Numbered from the stretch's first letter, positions 12,201-24,332 are shown. The stretch: 64,000 bases of DNA from Niebla homalea (GCA_019925105.1 JAHGAU010000004.1:1550001-1614000), one strand, 5' to 3'. Notes: generated by a model from the sequence alone, not told the origin. Translations and numbers: made by a program.

Positions 12201-15068
12201 TCCCATCTTCCATCTCGCGACTGAAAAACTTCCCTCCTCCTCCTCCCTCTCACACAACCGACGGACCAGCATGCATCTAGCGAAGCATATTAACGCACAG
12301 CTTTCATTTCGTGGGCCCCCCAGGCGCTGCTGAATCATATTTAGTCCGGGCCGAGTGTCAATCATGCTGCTGCTGCTGGGGGCTCTGGCTTGTTGATAGT
12401 CTTCTTCCCAGCTCTCTCGGACGACGCGGGCGCTTTTGAAAAGCAGCGCGCGCGCGTGTCGTTGGCCCCCCCGTTGTTTGCAAAAGTCAATCACCGGTTT
12501 TTTTCTTTGGGGTCTTTCTTCGGAGACCTTCTGGGACGTGTAAATTTAGTGGGCGCTGGGGATCTGGAACTTCTAGGTAATCAGGGTGGTCTCGAGAGCA
12601 ACGTTGCCTTGGATAGTGTTAGCATAGATGATGGCGGTTGTTTCTTGTTCTGAGTCAAGACGGCGGCGGCTTTTATGTGGGCCTTTGCCCATATTGAATT
12701 TATCACAAGGGTTTGCGTAGCCACGTATGCGGACGTTGGAAATATGGCTGCATGAGGGGGAGCAAGTCGAATATTTGGAAGCGGGCGGAGGGTTCCACAT
12801 TTTTCAGTTGTTTACCTGCACGCACCTTTCGTCTTCATCGATGGACCTTACATAGATCATACAGAATGCATACACATTGAATACTCACTCACTTGCTATG
12901 CATCTTACACATTGCTGGAAGTGTTGATGAGGCGCCACGGCTAGTACTCGTCCAGAGCATCTACTAAATATACCCTCAATTCCAACCCCTCTTGAATCAG
13001 CCCTCCCATTTGAGATCACACTCTCCATTACCAGCACTGACCAGCCTTTCGCCCCGTCTGCCTGTTCTGACACCTCAGACCCTTTGCTGCGTTTGCCTAT
13101 TTCACGGTAGGGTCATCTTTCCGCTCGCGCTTTCCCAAACCTTTTTTACCCCATTTTCTCTTGCCTGCCACCCTCGACTTATGATCCGTAGACAGGCTAC
13201 TGCTCTCAATCTGGTCAGAAGTGGGCGTCGTCCCAATCCCCCATCAATACATCCCTCATTCGTCTCCGTCTGTCTCTTTCTCCTTCCGCTTCGGCTTCTT
13301 CTTATGTATCTCCTCCTCCTTCTTCTTCTCCTGCGTCCTCATCCTCCCGCATAACTTCAACCCTGCGTAGATGCTTAAAACACGTCATCAGCAGCCCGAT
13401 ATCAACCTTGTCAACGCCAACTTCATCAAATTCACCGTCCTGATCCTTCAGCGGACGCGCTACGGGCTCGACGTCGACCCTACAAGGGTCCACGGGACAG
13501 CCTGGGGGCTCCATTGTTTGCTTGTAGATAAAGGCATTGATAGCGAGACCCTAGCGATTTTTGACTAAAGGCAAGGCCTTCGGTGAAGTTCTGGGTGAGT
13601 GAGGATACTTGGGAGCGTGTCGCAGCCGTGCAGGAGGGAGAGTTGTTGCAGGGGATGGAAGGGGGTCCAGCATGTGAGGCGATTGGCCAGTGAAGGAGGG
13701 CGCGAACTAGATCGAGCGGGTGCTAAGGCCGGGCGGCAAGGAGCGTGCTTCCATAGACATGAGCGACTCTTCCAGACGTGGCGGCGAGAGCATCACCGTG
13801 GCTCTTGCCGCCTGGAGCCTGGATTCATTGGCGGTGAAGAGAGTTTGGTAGTCGAGATCCCGGCTGAATGAAGAGGTCAATCGATTCATATTAGACGTAC
13901 ATCAGACGCTGACTAAAACACTCTGATTGATTAAAATATGGACAGAGGCACCCACACTTGAGATCCTAGTTGCCCGGCAGTCTCCCAAAGCGTCCGAAAC
14001 TTCATTCCCTAGCGGTCTCTGAACTCCTCCGTGATAACGCAGGGCCAGAGAAATCTTGGGTCTTTGCAGTACTAGCTGGAGGACCAGCTCATCTCGTCGC
14101 AATTATATGCGCGCAATGATCATCGCGAATCGTAATCCGCGAGGGACCGGATGCTGAAGCTGAAGCATGCTGTCAGGCGATGACATGATGACTTTGACGG
14201 TGTTGAAATAAATGGGCTTTGGCATGATACAAAGGCCGTCATATCTGTGGTCCACGTTTTGCTTCGATGTCGGTGCAGGAGCAGGCCATGGCTCAGGAGC
14301 TAAGGCCGATGTCTGCGCCTTCTACAATGAACTTTGATGAGGATTTTGCGGCTGAGGTGTTGGAGATCTTTGTAGTGTTGGCGGGGTGTAATGCTATATT
14401 CTATCAGGTCGGGAGCCATGTCAATAGCTCTCCTTCCTCGCTTTTATGTCCGGAGCCTCGTAGTCGTTGTGGGGCCTGTCGTTGTGGGGTCTGATAAAGC
14501 GATCCCAGTGACTCGTTCGATGTGCCAGATTTGGGCTCCGCGTTCGAGACATTTGTGGACATATTGCAGATCGACATTGTTGGTATGAAGTTAAGTGAAG
14601 ATAAGGAAGTCGTTGCTAAGAGGATCAAAGGTGACATTCAGGCTTCTCTACTTTTTTTCATGTCCAAGTTTGGGTGAGCATCGTTGACGAAAAAGTTGGA
14701 ACTGCTCATTGCTGGATGTGAGTGTTACAGCTTACGGCTTCGATTTTGCCTTGATGTCGTCCTCGTCTGGCCCAGTTGAAAGGGGTTGAAGTGAGGCTTT
14801 CGATCTTCGGGGACGTGTATCTGCTTGACATGCTGTTAATCGGTACGGTGACAGAGCTTGTCTCACCAATGGGTACCATAAAGCAGATGTATTTGCGATT
14901 AAGGGCAACGAAACATTAAAGTGAGGCGCTCACGGGCGTACTTGGGAGTAGTGGAGATAATGGGTTAATGCAGAAATTACAGGATCTTCCTTCCGATCAA
15001 GCAGGTGTAATGCTGAAGGCGGCCCCGCTTGGAAAATAAGGCATGGTAAGCCGGAATTTAACCGCTCG
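12201..15068. other. No convincing gene; possible decayed coding DNA
   Basis: Base composition is balanced and open frames occur on both strands (for example 12992-13354, 13302-13514, 13599-13871, 14267-14494), but none has a recognisable domain, a clean exon structure or a family match. 13255-13345 is a CT-rich simple tract that produces poly-Leu or poly-Glu frames. A stretch at about 14700-14790 shows weak similarity to 5540-5620 (shared GATGTCGTC-TCGTCT block), hinting at an old duplication. Confidence 0.35.
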
Positions 15069-15254
15069 GTGGCGAGCAATCAGTGTCTTGGAGTGTCAAG
15101 CCACAACTCTCTCGACTCTGTCCCTAACAACATCCTTTTTTTTTGGACTAGCGGAATCAGTGCCAAGACTCGCCAGTTGTTTACGAATCAAGACACAGGT
15201 GGCAGCGTCGCAGTTTCCTTCACCTCGGACATCTTAAGCCTCATAACTTCAATC

Positions 15255-17687
15255 ATGGCACGGCTGAACAACTTGAAGTTGCCAAGCGATAGCCCACCGG
15301 CCAAACAAGCGGGTCGTTCTCAGACATTACTGACCCAGTCCTCTCTAGTCGTGGAATCGCCAGATGAGTCCCGGATCAAGGATCGCTGGCAGATAAAGCC
15401 TACTCAAATCCTGGACCCAGCCTATTACTCTCGCACAAAGCCTATCTCCAAAGCAGTCTTGGAGAGTTTGGCCGAGCTGAGCGCATATGTGAATCTCGAC
15501 GAAGGCCGCAGGCTGCTGAGGTGGAATATCAGTCAACGCTCCAAGCCAAGTCAACGATCTCGAGGTGTCCCAAAGGAGCAGGTCTTGATCCTTCGCGATG
15601 TGAAACTCTCACTGGCTGAGGTCAAGAAGCGCAAATTGCCTTCGTCATGTAGTGATGGGGAAGACCAACCGCCAGAAGCAGTGCCAAGTGCTGGACCTCA
15701 CTCTTCTCAACTTACTCAACCTACCAGACGCTCTGGAAGTCTTGAACTGCAACATGAATCTTCTCCGGGACTGAAGCAAGACGAACCTAGTCTCGCAGGT
15801 TTCAATGACACGGGTCAGTACGAGGCTTGTGATGCTGGAACGCCACAAGAACACGATGACATGGGCAATGCTGGATCTGCGGTGCCGTTAAGCAATGAGC
15901 AGCATGAAACAACCGAGGCAGAGATTTCGGTCCTTCAGACCGATCGGCGAAGTCCACTGCGAGACAGAAACTCCGCTCACTCTGATGGTAGCTTCATACC
16001 ACTTTCTGACCATGACGGCAACGCCTCACCGGTGAATGCACCCTTGGACCTCCGTTCGAATCCTGAGGCTGAAGATACGCTTACGAGCCCAGAGATTGGC
16101 CGTGAAGGTCGCTTCAGCGACACACCTGGTTACCAGTCTGATGGCGAAGACTTTCAGCTCTCCGCGTTTAGTGACCAAACCATAATGTCAATTGAATCTA
16201 CTGGTAAGCGATACGGCCATTACGAGCCGGGCCGCCACAAGAACTACAGCCAACATGACCTGGAGGGTGAGGGTGGCAGTCCGCTGCCCAAGCGAATTCG
16301 TCGTAATGGCCGAGTTCCTGATATTGGGAGCCCCAATTCTTCGACGAGCAAAGAGAAGACGACCTCTCGTGACAAGCCTCATTCTCAGCTACCGCAGACG
16401 CCAATCTCGCTCAGATCGTCGCCCAGCTCGTCGCCCGACAGTTCATCAGCCCTGAGCCAGAGAAGTATTTCAGATGAACCCGAGACTCCGGTCAACAAGC
16501 TTCCCAGACAGCCCGTCCCGCGCTCCGATCAGGAAAGAGCGCTGAGGTCCCTTGCACCAGGACAGGGGTTATCTGCGACTGCCATCGAGCTTGCTTTGGA
16601 AGTGTGCGCGAGCGACGAAGTCTATATATTCGACCCTCTATGGTTCGATGTGGCAAAGGCAAGCTTTCCCATCCACGCCCCCAAAATTCCAAGCTCGGCC
16701 AAGTATATACTCCTACCCCTCCACAATGCGAAGCAGCATTGGACGATTGCGATCTTCGATTTACGGACTTTCACCATCCATCACTACGACTCTCTCTCCG
16801 ACACTTGGAATCCACATCACAAGGAAACCCTCCTAACCCTGGCAAAGAGCATGGTCCCGACATGTTCATCAGAGTGGACTGCAGAGCCTGGAACTACTAC
16901 CCGTCAGACCAATGCCTATGACTCTGGAGTTTTCACCATCATCGCTGCGGTGTACATGGTCGGAGGTCTAGAGCAGGCTTCAGACCCTGATTGTATGCAA
17001 TGGAGGATCGCGCTCAAAGCCTTGGTCGGTAGCACGGATGTTGAAGCCGATCTTGATAGGGTCTCCACCTTGTTCGAAAAGGATAGCCTAAGTTCGGGAA
17101 TCGCAGAAAACGGTCATGGTTATGAAGACTCCGACAGTCCCCAGGCTCAGACTCACGTCGCTCTGCAAAAATTCACGCACTCGATCACAGATTTACGACA
17201 GGCTCAAACTGGGCTCAGCTCCGCCGTCGAGATCATTAAAATCATGACTGTCTTAATAGCTCGGAGCACAGATACCCTTTGCAATCTCAGCGAGCAGGAA
17301 GCCAGACTGCACGACGAGGTCATCCGTTACCAGACCTTTGTGCATAGCCATAGCGAATTCCCCTCCTTTACGAATGAGGAGATTATGGCGGTGCTCCGGC
17401 TGAATCTGAACGCCGGCAAAAAGAAGTTGAATGGTCTGACAGCCAAATTGGATAAAGCTCAAGCGCAAAGTCAGCGGCTCGAAGTTACATTAACGGTCGC
17501 GCAGCAGCTGTCGGAGAGATATCGCGATGGAATGATAAAGCTCAATGAAGGAGCCAAGGGGAGACAAGCACGGGTCCGACAGTTAAAGACGGAGTATCAG
17601 AATGCTCTGCGGGCCATCGAGGAGGCGGATGGGGATGCAGGGTGGCTTAATGAAAGTGATGCTGCCATAAAGATCAACAATGAATGA
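15255..17687 (+). CDS. Ulp1/C48-like protease-fold protein with catalytic Cys replaced by Ser
   Basis: Single-exon gene, 810 residues from the first in-frame ATG at 15255; the frame is open upstream to 15069 but has no ATG there. Residues 1-480 are largely disordered (Ser/Pro/Glu/Asp-rich) with short basic patches (KKRK, PKRIRR) that could be nuclear signals. Residues about 470-590 match the Ulp1/SENP cysteine protease (C48) fold. The His of KQHWTIAIFDL is H495 and the Asp of HHYDSL is D512. The oxyanion Gln is Q551, but the motif normally reading D-C-G-V-F reads YDSGVF, placing Ser at 557 (codon TCT, one transversion from TGT). Residues about 640-790 form a long coiled coil. C48 enzymes cleave SUMO or related modifiers, or act as transposon-encoded proteases. 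Loss of the nucleophile suggests a pseudoenzyme that binds rather than cleaves, perhaps SUMO. The frame is intact, implying it is or recently was functional. Confidence 0.85.
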   Translation: MARLNNLKLPSDSPPAKQAGRSQTLLTQSSLVVESPDESRIKDRWQIKPTQILDPAYYSRTKPISKAVLESLAELSAYVNLDEGRRLLRWNISQRSKPSQRSRGVPKEQVLILRDVKLSLAEVKKRKLPSSCSDGEDQPPEAVPSAGPHSSQLTQPTRRSGSLELQHESSPGLKQDEPSLAGFNDTGQYEACDAGTPQEHDDMGNAGSAVPLSNEQHETTEAEISVLQTDRRSPLRDRNSAHSDGSFIPLSDHDGNASPVNAPLDLRSNPEAEDTLTSPEIGREGRFSDTPGYQSDGEDFQLSAFSDQTIMSIESTGKRYGHYEPGRHKNYSQHDLEGEGGSPLPKRIRRNGRVPDIGSPNSSTSKEKTTSRDKPHSQLPQTPISLRSSPSSSPDSSSALSQRSISDEPETPVNKLPRQPVPRSDQERALRSLAPGQGLSATAIELALEVCASDEVYIFDPLWFDVAKASFPIHAPKIPSSAKYILLPLHNAKQHWTIAIFDLRTFTIHHYDSLSDTWNPHHKETLLTLAKSMVPTCSSEWTAEPGTTTRQTNAYDSGVFTIIAAVYMVGGLEQASDPDCMQWRIALKALVGSTDVEADLDRVSTLFEKDSLSSGIAENGHGYEDSDSPQAQTHVALQKFTHSITDLRQAQTGLSSAVEIIKIMTVLIARSTDTLCNLSEQEARLHDEVIRYQTFVHSHSEFPSFTNEEIMAVLRLNLNAGKKKLNGLTAKLDKAQAQSQRLEVTLTVAQQLSERYRDGMIKLNEGAKGRQARVRQLKTEYQNALRAIEEADGDAGWLNESDAAIKINNE

Positions 17688-18110
17688 TGGCAGGATGACA
17701 TATACTCTCGGCAAGCAGAGGGATGGCGGAATGACGAAGTTTGGGAGCAGAGGATACCAAGGCGAGCGACATTAGTTATTCATATCAATGTCTTCAGCGT
17801 CGTTATTCTATAATAATAAGCATTCTCCCATCGGACCATCACGCCATGTTCCCTTATGGCAATTATACCTCTGTCACGAGAATGCAGTTTCCATGATGAA
17901 TGATAAGTAGCTCTTTAGCTATGTGGGTACAATATGAGAATTAACGTATTCATAATCGATGTCATTTCATTGCAGTTTGACTCGACCAGATTTCTTCGTA
18001 ATACTTCCGATTAATTAAGTCAATTTATATCTTCCAAATCCGAAAACGTAGATTAAATCAGTGAATATAAATCTTTAATTTATATATATATATTCTTCTT
18101 AGTGAAAAAA
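17688..18110. other. 3' flank of the C48-like gene and transition to AT-rich DNA
   Basis: No gene. Balanced composition fades into TpA-rich sequence at about 17950-18000, marking the left boundary of the large RIP block. Confidence 0.5.
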
Positions 18111-19966
18111 CCAAGAGTGTTGGCCGGAGCTTAAGGCCCCTTATGGCTCCTTACTTTCTACACCTCTTATTAAGGTTCAGGAGTATTGGTAGCTCAGGTA
18201 TAGGCCCTACCGAGCCCGGGGTTAGTCCGGCACCAAGGAGTGTTACCGATTGGGTATGTTAAGGCCCTCGGCCGCTTTACTCTTATACCTTTTATACTTT
18301 AATATTTTGAATGAAATGTAATTTAGCCTTTATTTTATAAGGACCTTTAAAAGAGGTTAGATTTCAATTCTATATTAAAGGTGGGGGCGAGCGTAAGGAA
18401 ATGGTGTTTCTATGTATTAAGGATAAAATATAGAATCATTAGAGATTTTAAGGGTGGGGGATGTTTTTATTAAAAGCCTGAAGTTTCTCGGGTAAGAATT
18501 ATAATTAATATAGATAAAGTAATAGTAATTATTTAACGATTTACCGGTATCCGTAATTAACCTTATTTAAGCTTATTTATTATATAAAAGTAATTAAAAA
18601 AGGTTATAGAAATTTAATGTTAAAAGGTTAAGATTAAGAATTAAGAAAATTAATTTATAAAGTTATATAATAAGAAACTTAAAGTAATTTCGGCGTTAAA
18701 AGTAATAAAGTTATAAGATTAAAAAAATTTATTGCTTTTTTTATTTATACCGTTTTAATCGGTGTCTTTTATATAATAGCCGGCGATTTTATAACGCTTA
18801 AAAAACCTACTTTAAGAATATCGTTTCCTTATGAATCCGTTAGATCTTAAATAACGTTTATTAGCTTCCGGGGTAGCTTAACTTGATTTATCCTTAGAGA
18901 TACTTACTATTTAATTTATTTAGCGAGGATATTACTACGTATACAGGTTTTAATAACAGATAACCGGAAGGGGAATTAAGATAATTCTTAGGTTTCTTTT
19001 GTTAACGCTTTATCCTATTATCTGTTTAATTAATAACGTATTTTAGGATGTTATTAACTAGCCTTTCCCGTATACTCCGGTATAAAATGGGATCCAATAT
19101 ATTAAAACCTATTTACTATTTATTCGGAGTACGTTTATAAACCTTAATATGAAGTATTAACTTAATTTATTACTGGGACGAAAAGCTAAGTAAAAAATAG
19201 TTAAATTCTTAATGAATATAACCGTTAAGCGGGTGTTAAGAAAATAGGGTTAAATAGAAAGACTATTATAAATAAAGGGTGTCTTAAATTTATATTTTTA
19301 ATCTCAATTTACTATCCTTTAATAATATATTAAGACGCTTACCTATTATATCACCGCTATCGGAGCGATCAACTATATTAATAGGTATAACGTCAATTGG
19401 TACTATAGTACCGTTTCACTTAAGCAGTATTATGAAGTATACTTAACGTTATAATTTCTAAAACATCCTTACGGCTAAAGGAACGTAATATCGGCTTTAA
19501 TCGCTATTTAACTAATGGGTTTATATTTATCTTCATTTATTTCTTAAAAAAAGCCCTAAAAATGGGATAAAAAACGACTTTTTATATTTTTAAAGCGAGA
19601 ATTTTCTATTATATACGACCTTTATATAAATATATTGATAAAAACTAATATTATCAACCCGGAGTCAATCAATATCCGTATCTTTACGATATAGCGATTA
19701 TTAGTAGTTACGGTATTACTATTTAAACTGAGTATTGCCGCCGTATTTAATTTAAGAAATAAAAGATATATTTAAGTAAGATAGTTATTGTTTAACCGTA
19801 TATTGAAGCGCTTATTCCGGTTAAAAGCTTTTATATATTTACGGTCAAAGTCTTTATCTTTGAATTACGAGGAGAGATTAATTCTATATTATTTATATCT
19901 CTATTTATTTATTCGATCTTACTATTATTAACGTTATTATTAAAGATAAGATAAATAAGCCGATTT
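18111..19966. other. RIP-mutated repeat DNA, unidentified
   Basis: A GC-richer patch at 18115-18290 is followed by AT-rich sequence full of stops in every frame. The patch starts near TGTTGGCC, typical of an LTR edge, but I found no second copy. Fragments at 19000-19900 could be a mutated retrotransposon pol region. No family could be assigned. Confidence 0.35.
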
Positions 19967-19979
19967 ATATTATATTGTC

Positions 19980-20296
19980 GGGCAATACAGATGTGTGAAG
20001 GAGCGGAAGAGCAACGAGCCTGGGGGTAGTCCCTATAAGGACACGGTCGTAATATTATGGATTTTCTTGGGGAAGTTAAAATACAGGAAGTATACGAATA
20101 GATTACTACTTTTTAAACGGTTGTTAATATCCTTTACCTTAAGGGATAAAGGGTAAAGGCTTAATAAACGCCGGTTTTTACCTTAACGTTATAAGTATCA
20201 GGTTTTTACGGTTATTAATAAGGTTAAAAGGCTACGTATTAAGGAACGCCGGAATTAGCTTAGCTAGATCCGTAATATAAATCAATCAATCAATTA
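19980..20296 (+). mobile_element. LINE 3'-end fragment (5'-truncated copy)
   Basis: These 317 bp match the 3' ends of the full-length LINEs at 37247, 43957 and 46068 and end in the same ATCA-repeat tail. The flanks atattatattgtc (19967-19979) and atattatatagtc (20297-20309) are a 13-bp target-site duplication with one mismatch. The short length is the usual product of aborted reverse transcription. Confidence 0.75.
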
Positions 20297-20606
20297 ATAT
20301 TATATAGTCTTATAATAAATTTCGGCGCCGTATAGATTATTAGCAAAACGGTAACCTGAAATATGCGGCCCTTTATATTTTTTATTATACTTATCCATAC
20401 TATTAAAATGATATTATTAACGACCCGTAAATTCTATATCAGATTAAGCTTAATTTAACTTAACGTAATAATTATTCTAGATTTAAAGTTATATAAAAAC
20501 AATATTGAATTATTAAAGTATTAAGATATAATAATATATTAAATTCTTATTAACCAGATTATTTACATCAATCTTTATAATAGTTATATACGGAAGTTGG
20601 AAGAAA

Positions 20607-20906
20607 ATGGCGACGAATAAAGGGGCCTTAGAGGTCTAAAACGATACGTATATATATAACTTAAGTATTAATAAGGCGAATATTATAGTTATAATAAAAA
20701 AAGTAATATAATGGTTATAAACTAGGGGGTAAACGGGCAAATAACCTATATTAATAAAAGCAACAATAATTAATATAAATAATGCAGTAACAATATAGTA
20801 AATAAACGGTAAATTAAATAAGGAGATTAAAATTAATAGGGTATATATTAAAAAGCGCGTAAAATGCGTAAATCGGGGTAAATAATAAGGAAGTTAAAAA
20901 GGTTAG
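20607..20906 (+). mobile_element. LINE 5'-end fragment, left of an LTR element insertion
   Basis: Starts at the ATG of the conserved LINE ORF1 start (MATNKG followed by RIP-altered residues) shared with 28694, 31460 and 38198. It is interrupted at 20907 by the small LTR element and resumes at 22516. An isolated 5' fragment is unusual for LINEs and implies a later deletion or rearrangement. Confidence 0.7.
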
Positions 20907-21069
20907 TGTTACGGTGTAAGTGATGGGTATGGAGTGGTAACTGGCTGAGTTGCTATTTAGCTAGCTGCGTGCGAGAAATACAGGATTGCGCCAAGCCGCT
21001 ATACCCCTTAAGGCCTGATAAGCTGATAAGAGCTTTATCGTATAACCTGCCTGGCTCGTATCCGCGACA
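20907..21069 (+). repeat. 5' LTR of the 1.6-kb element
   Basis: 163 bp, TG...CA ends, less RIP-mutated than its partner. A tRNA primer-binding site is not obvious in the bases after 21069. Confidence 0.75.
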
Positions 21070-22347
21070 ATATGCCTATAAAAAACAGAAAAAAGCGACG
21101 TTTTCGTCGGTATTATTACTTTATATATTATTTTATTTACCCTTATCGGTAAAAAAAATGATTAAGATAAAGCTCCGGGTATATCCTATAGTACGTAATA
21201 TATATAATAGTTAAAAGATAACCATTATTAGCAGCTAGCGCCATCTCTGCGCCGGCGTTACAGTGGTTCGCTATACTATTACGCTAAGGTAAGCCGTTAG
21301 GCCTTGGTAAAGGGCCTTAGTAAAGGGCCTTAACAACGGCCTTAATATACGTTATTTATAAGCCATAGCTTAATAGGCGTAAAGCGGGGTAATTATTATT
21401 TTTACCTTAAGTAAAGGTTATACTTTAATTCTTTTTAAGTTCCTTAAGAATTAATTTTACTATTAATCTATTTATTAAAGTAATACTTAAGTATCCAGAC
21501 CGTAACGCTACGTCTTCTATACCTACCTTTACTAGTCCCGCCGGCGTGCCGCCAGCGGAGTCAGTCTAATAACCATTAAGGCTGAAGTATTAATAAATTA
21601 ATAAGCTGGGAAATTATCTTATATTTACCCGGGAAATAATCGTGGATTTATAAAAGCTAAATCGTTCAAAAATACGATCTCCGTAGTTTTATTGTGGTCG
21701 TATATTCCTTGGGTAGCGTATATTTATATTGCTGGCGGTAATTTATCTATAATATTACCCGTATAAATATTATTAAGTTAAGCCATATAATAAAATTCTT
21801 AAATTCTTTATAAAATCTTTATACCGACCGTAAGGCATATATAATTAACGATACTTATTAAAGTTTTAATATTCGAGTTATTTATCGTCGTAAAAAGTAA
21901 AAAGCTAGGCTTTAAGCTCTTTAGAAGTATTAAAATAACTTAATAGGCCGAATTAATATAAATATAATAATAGAGTATATATAGTCTATAATCGATTAAT
22001 TAAAGTACGTAGGGAGGTAGGTTATAAATAACGCCTTAAATTACTCCTTACTTATAAACCTTTATTATTAACTTCTCGTCCCCTAAGTATATTTACCCGC
22101 TTTTTTACCTTAAGCCCAACGCTTAACTCCTAATATATATAAGCTTATTACAGTTATTAAGTTTAAAATAATTAATAAATCTACGGGGGGTTAAACCGCT
22201 ATCCTCCGGAATCCGGATTATAAGCCCAGCGTATTATACGTTATATTAATAACCTGGGCATCGCGTTTACGACCGGTAAGTACTTATAACTGGAGTCTTT
22301 TATGTATAACGATATAAGTAGGATTGAATCAGTTATTGCTATTATTC

Positions 22348-22510
22348 TATCACGGTATAAGTAATAAGTATGGAGTAATAACTGCCTGAGTTATTATTTA
22401 ATTGACTGCGTACGAGAAATATAGGATTGCGCCAAGCCACTATACCCCTTAAAGCCTAATAAGCTGATAAGAGCCCTATCGCATGGCCTACCTGGCTCGT
22501 ATCCGTGACA
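22348..22510 (+). repeat. 3' LTR of the 1.6-kb element
   Basis: 163 bp and aligned end to end with the 5' LTR. The expected TG start reads TA, a G-to-A change compatible with RIP. Confidence 0.75.
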
Positions 22511-22515
22511 GTTAG

Positions 22516-22720
22516 AAAGGCGATAATAACGCGGGGGGCGGACGATAGGTATATACGTAAAAGCAATACTATTAAAAATAATAAATATATACAAAGTAAA
22601 TATAAAATATCTAAAAAGGTAAATATTTAAGCGGATAGAAACGGGATTAAAAAAGGGGAAAACGTAATACGTATAATAGTATCGCGATAAAAGAAAAACC
22701 AGTAAGCATGTTATACGGAT
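22516..22720 (+). mobile_element. LINE 5'-end fragment, right of the LTR element
   Basis: Resumes the LINE ORF1 region broken at 20906; similarity to 28990-29120 and 31760-31900 is visible, for example around GGCGATAATAACG. The right boundary is fuzzy because of RIP. Confidence 0.5.
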
Positions 22721-23327
22721 TATTTATTAAGAAAACGGCTTGTATCAATAGATAGGTTATACTCTTTTTAATAATCATTTAGAACTTTTAAGAATATATA
22801 TAAGTGTTTCTTAATTAATATTTAAGCTTATTAGCAATATAAGGGTATTATTACGCTTTTATAATTAATGCGTTTCGGGGGTATTATTATATCTTTTTAT
22901 CTTTAATTTTTAATGGTTAATAGTTAATTAATAAATATCCATAATACTTTACCGATACGTACGAATAAGGTCCCCGTATTAATTAGGTATAGTAAGAAGA
23001 ATGCCTAAGTACGGGTACTTAAAGGGGATTAGTCGAATGCCCTTATTTTTCTTAATTTTAATGTTTATTTAATAGGTAAATGGTGGTTAAGAAAACTCTA
23101 TAAATATATATAAATCCATAATCTATTACTTTCGCTATATATATATATAATATAATAGGAGTACAAATCCGGGTTTCCGTGATATCTTTATAATTTTTAT
23201 TACAGTTAATTAAGAAAAAGGTATAATATACTATTTACGATTGAATCGTATAATTAAACCGAGCTCCTTAATATATAAAAATAGATAAAAGCCTTCCTAA
23301 GACCGTTAAAAAAATAAGAGGCAATAA
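22721..23327. other. AT-rich RIP-mutated DNA
   Basis: No gene and no assignable repeat; stops in every frame. Confidence 0.5.
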
Positions 23328-23540
23328 AAGAATAAAAGTAACGAAATAGGAAATAATAATAAAAAGCAATTAAAGATGGGCCGAAGCCCTTATATAAGTG
23401 GGTAAAATTGATAGTCCGTTATATTCTCCCTGTTCAAAGTATATATAAAGCGATTCCATTCTTAATTAGCCCTTTTAATCTTTCCATTCCTTCATACACT
23501 TAATCGCAAGTTTAATGCCTTCTATGCTGTCCCCCTTTCC
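23328..23540 (+). repeat. Repeat R2, copy 2 (LTR-like)
   Basis: Second copy of the repeat at 1437-1655, same orientation, with the same TATATAAAG motif and C-run. The two copies lie 21.9 kb apart, so they are dispersed copies rather than one element's LTR pair unless very large nested insertions intervened. Confidence 0.55.
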
Positions 23541-24332
23541 AACCGTTAATAGTTTTTTTTATTAGAATAAAAGATATATTACGCTAACCTATAATTGATT
23601 GAAAAGGACTTAAAGAAAATTGGGAATTAAAGAACAAGAAATAGAATCCTTCTTAATTAAGCTTTTAATAGCGAAAATTTTCGCTTGCTTATAACCGATA
23701 TAACGCGGTTATCGTATTAATAATTACTATTTATCGTAAACATTCCTTGTTAAGAAATGATGTTTATTACGTAAATCCGTTTAATACAATTTTTTTTTCT
23801 TTCTCTTTTATTATAGATAATTTTTCTCTCACCGTTAAATATTAAATATTGAACACTTTATTTAAATCCTTTTCAAGAACATTTTCCTATATTACCGTTA
23901 AACATTACAATAAGTTCAAAAAGGGATTTAATACTTATGATAAAAAGATATTCTTTTTCTAATAATAATAAATCTTTTTTAATTTTTAAAGATTTTCTAT
24001 AATAATTATTATCTTTAATATAATAATTTTATTTTTAAATATCGTTAAACCAGACATTCCTAAGTAATCGTAAATCGTTGAAAGCGTTAAGTATTGATTT
24101 ATTCAATTCATTTTGTTAGTAATTTATAAATATACAGTTTAAAAATTCAGGTTATAGTAAATGACTTAAATATTAAATATGTATTTTGAGGTACAATTTT
24201 TTTTAAAGAATGGTAAAGTTATAACATTATAAAATTGAGCTTTGTTACGAATAAAATCTGTATATTAATTAATAAAATTCTGAACTATAAAATTTATATA
24301 TTTTTATTATTATTATTTAAAACTTCTTTTCT
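23541..24332. other. AT-rich RIP-mutated DNA
   Basis: Nothing recognisable; low-complexity A/T runs. Confidence 0.5.

Larger units (their letters stand above)
20907..22510 (+). mobile_element. 1.6-kb LTR retroelement with 163-bp LTRs, probably non-autonomous
   Basis: Two direct repeats of equal length (20907-21069 and 22348-22510) bound the element. The left one starts TGTTACGGTG and ends GCGACA; the right one starts TATCACGGTA and ends GTGACA. The differences between them are mainly C/T and G/A. The element is flanked by a perfect 5-bp target duplication, GTTAG (20902-20906 and 22511-22515), typical of LTR integrases. The interior is only 1278 bp with no intact or recognisable gag-pol, so it would need proteins in trans, as TRIM-like elements do. 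It sits inside a LINE 5' fragment and so is younger than it. Confidence 0.8.

Noticed and set aside
12992..13354. 120-codon frame with a poly-Leu end
   Set aside because: The leucine run comes from a CT-rich simple repeat and the antisense frame is equally open; no signal of a real gene.
18190..18240. tRNA- or SINE-like A box (GGTAGCTCAGG) in a GC-richer patch
   Set aside because: No proper B box at the right distance and no cloverleaf can be folded; may be an LTR fragment instead.
20969..21214. 81-codon open frame in the small LTR element
   Set aside because: Begins inside the LTR and runs into AT-rich interior; composition is not protein-like.
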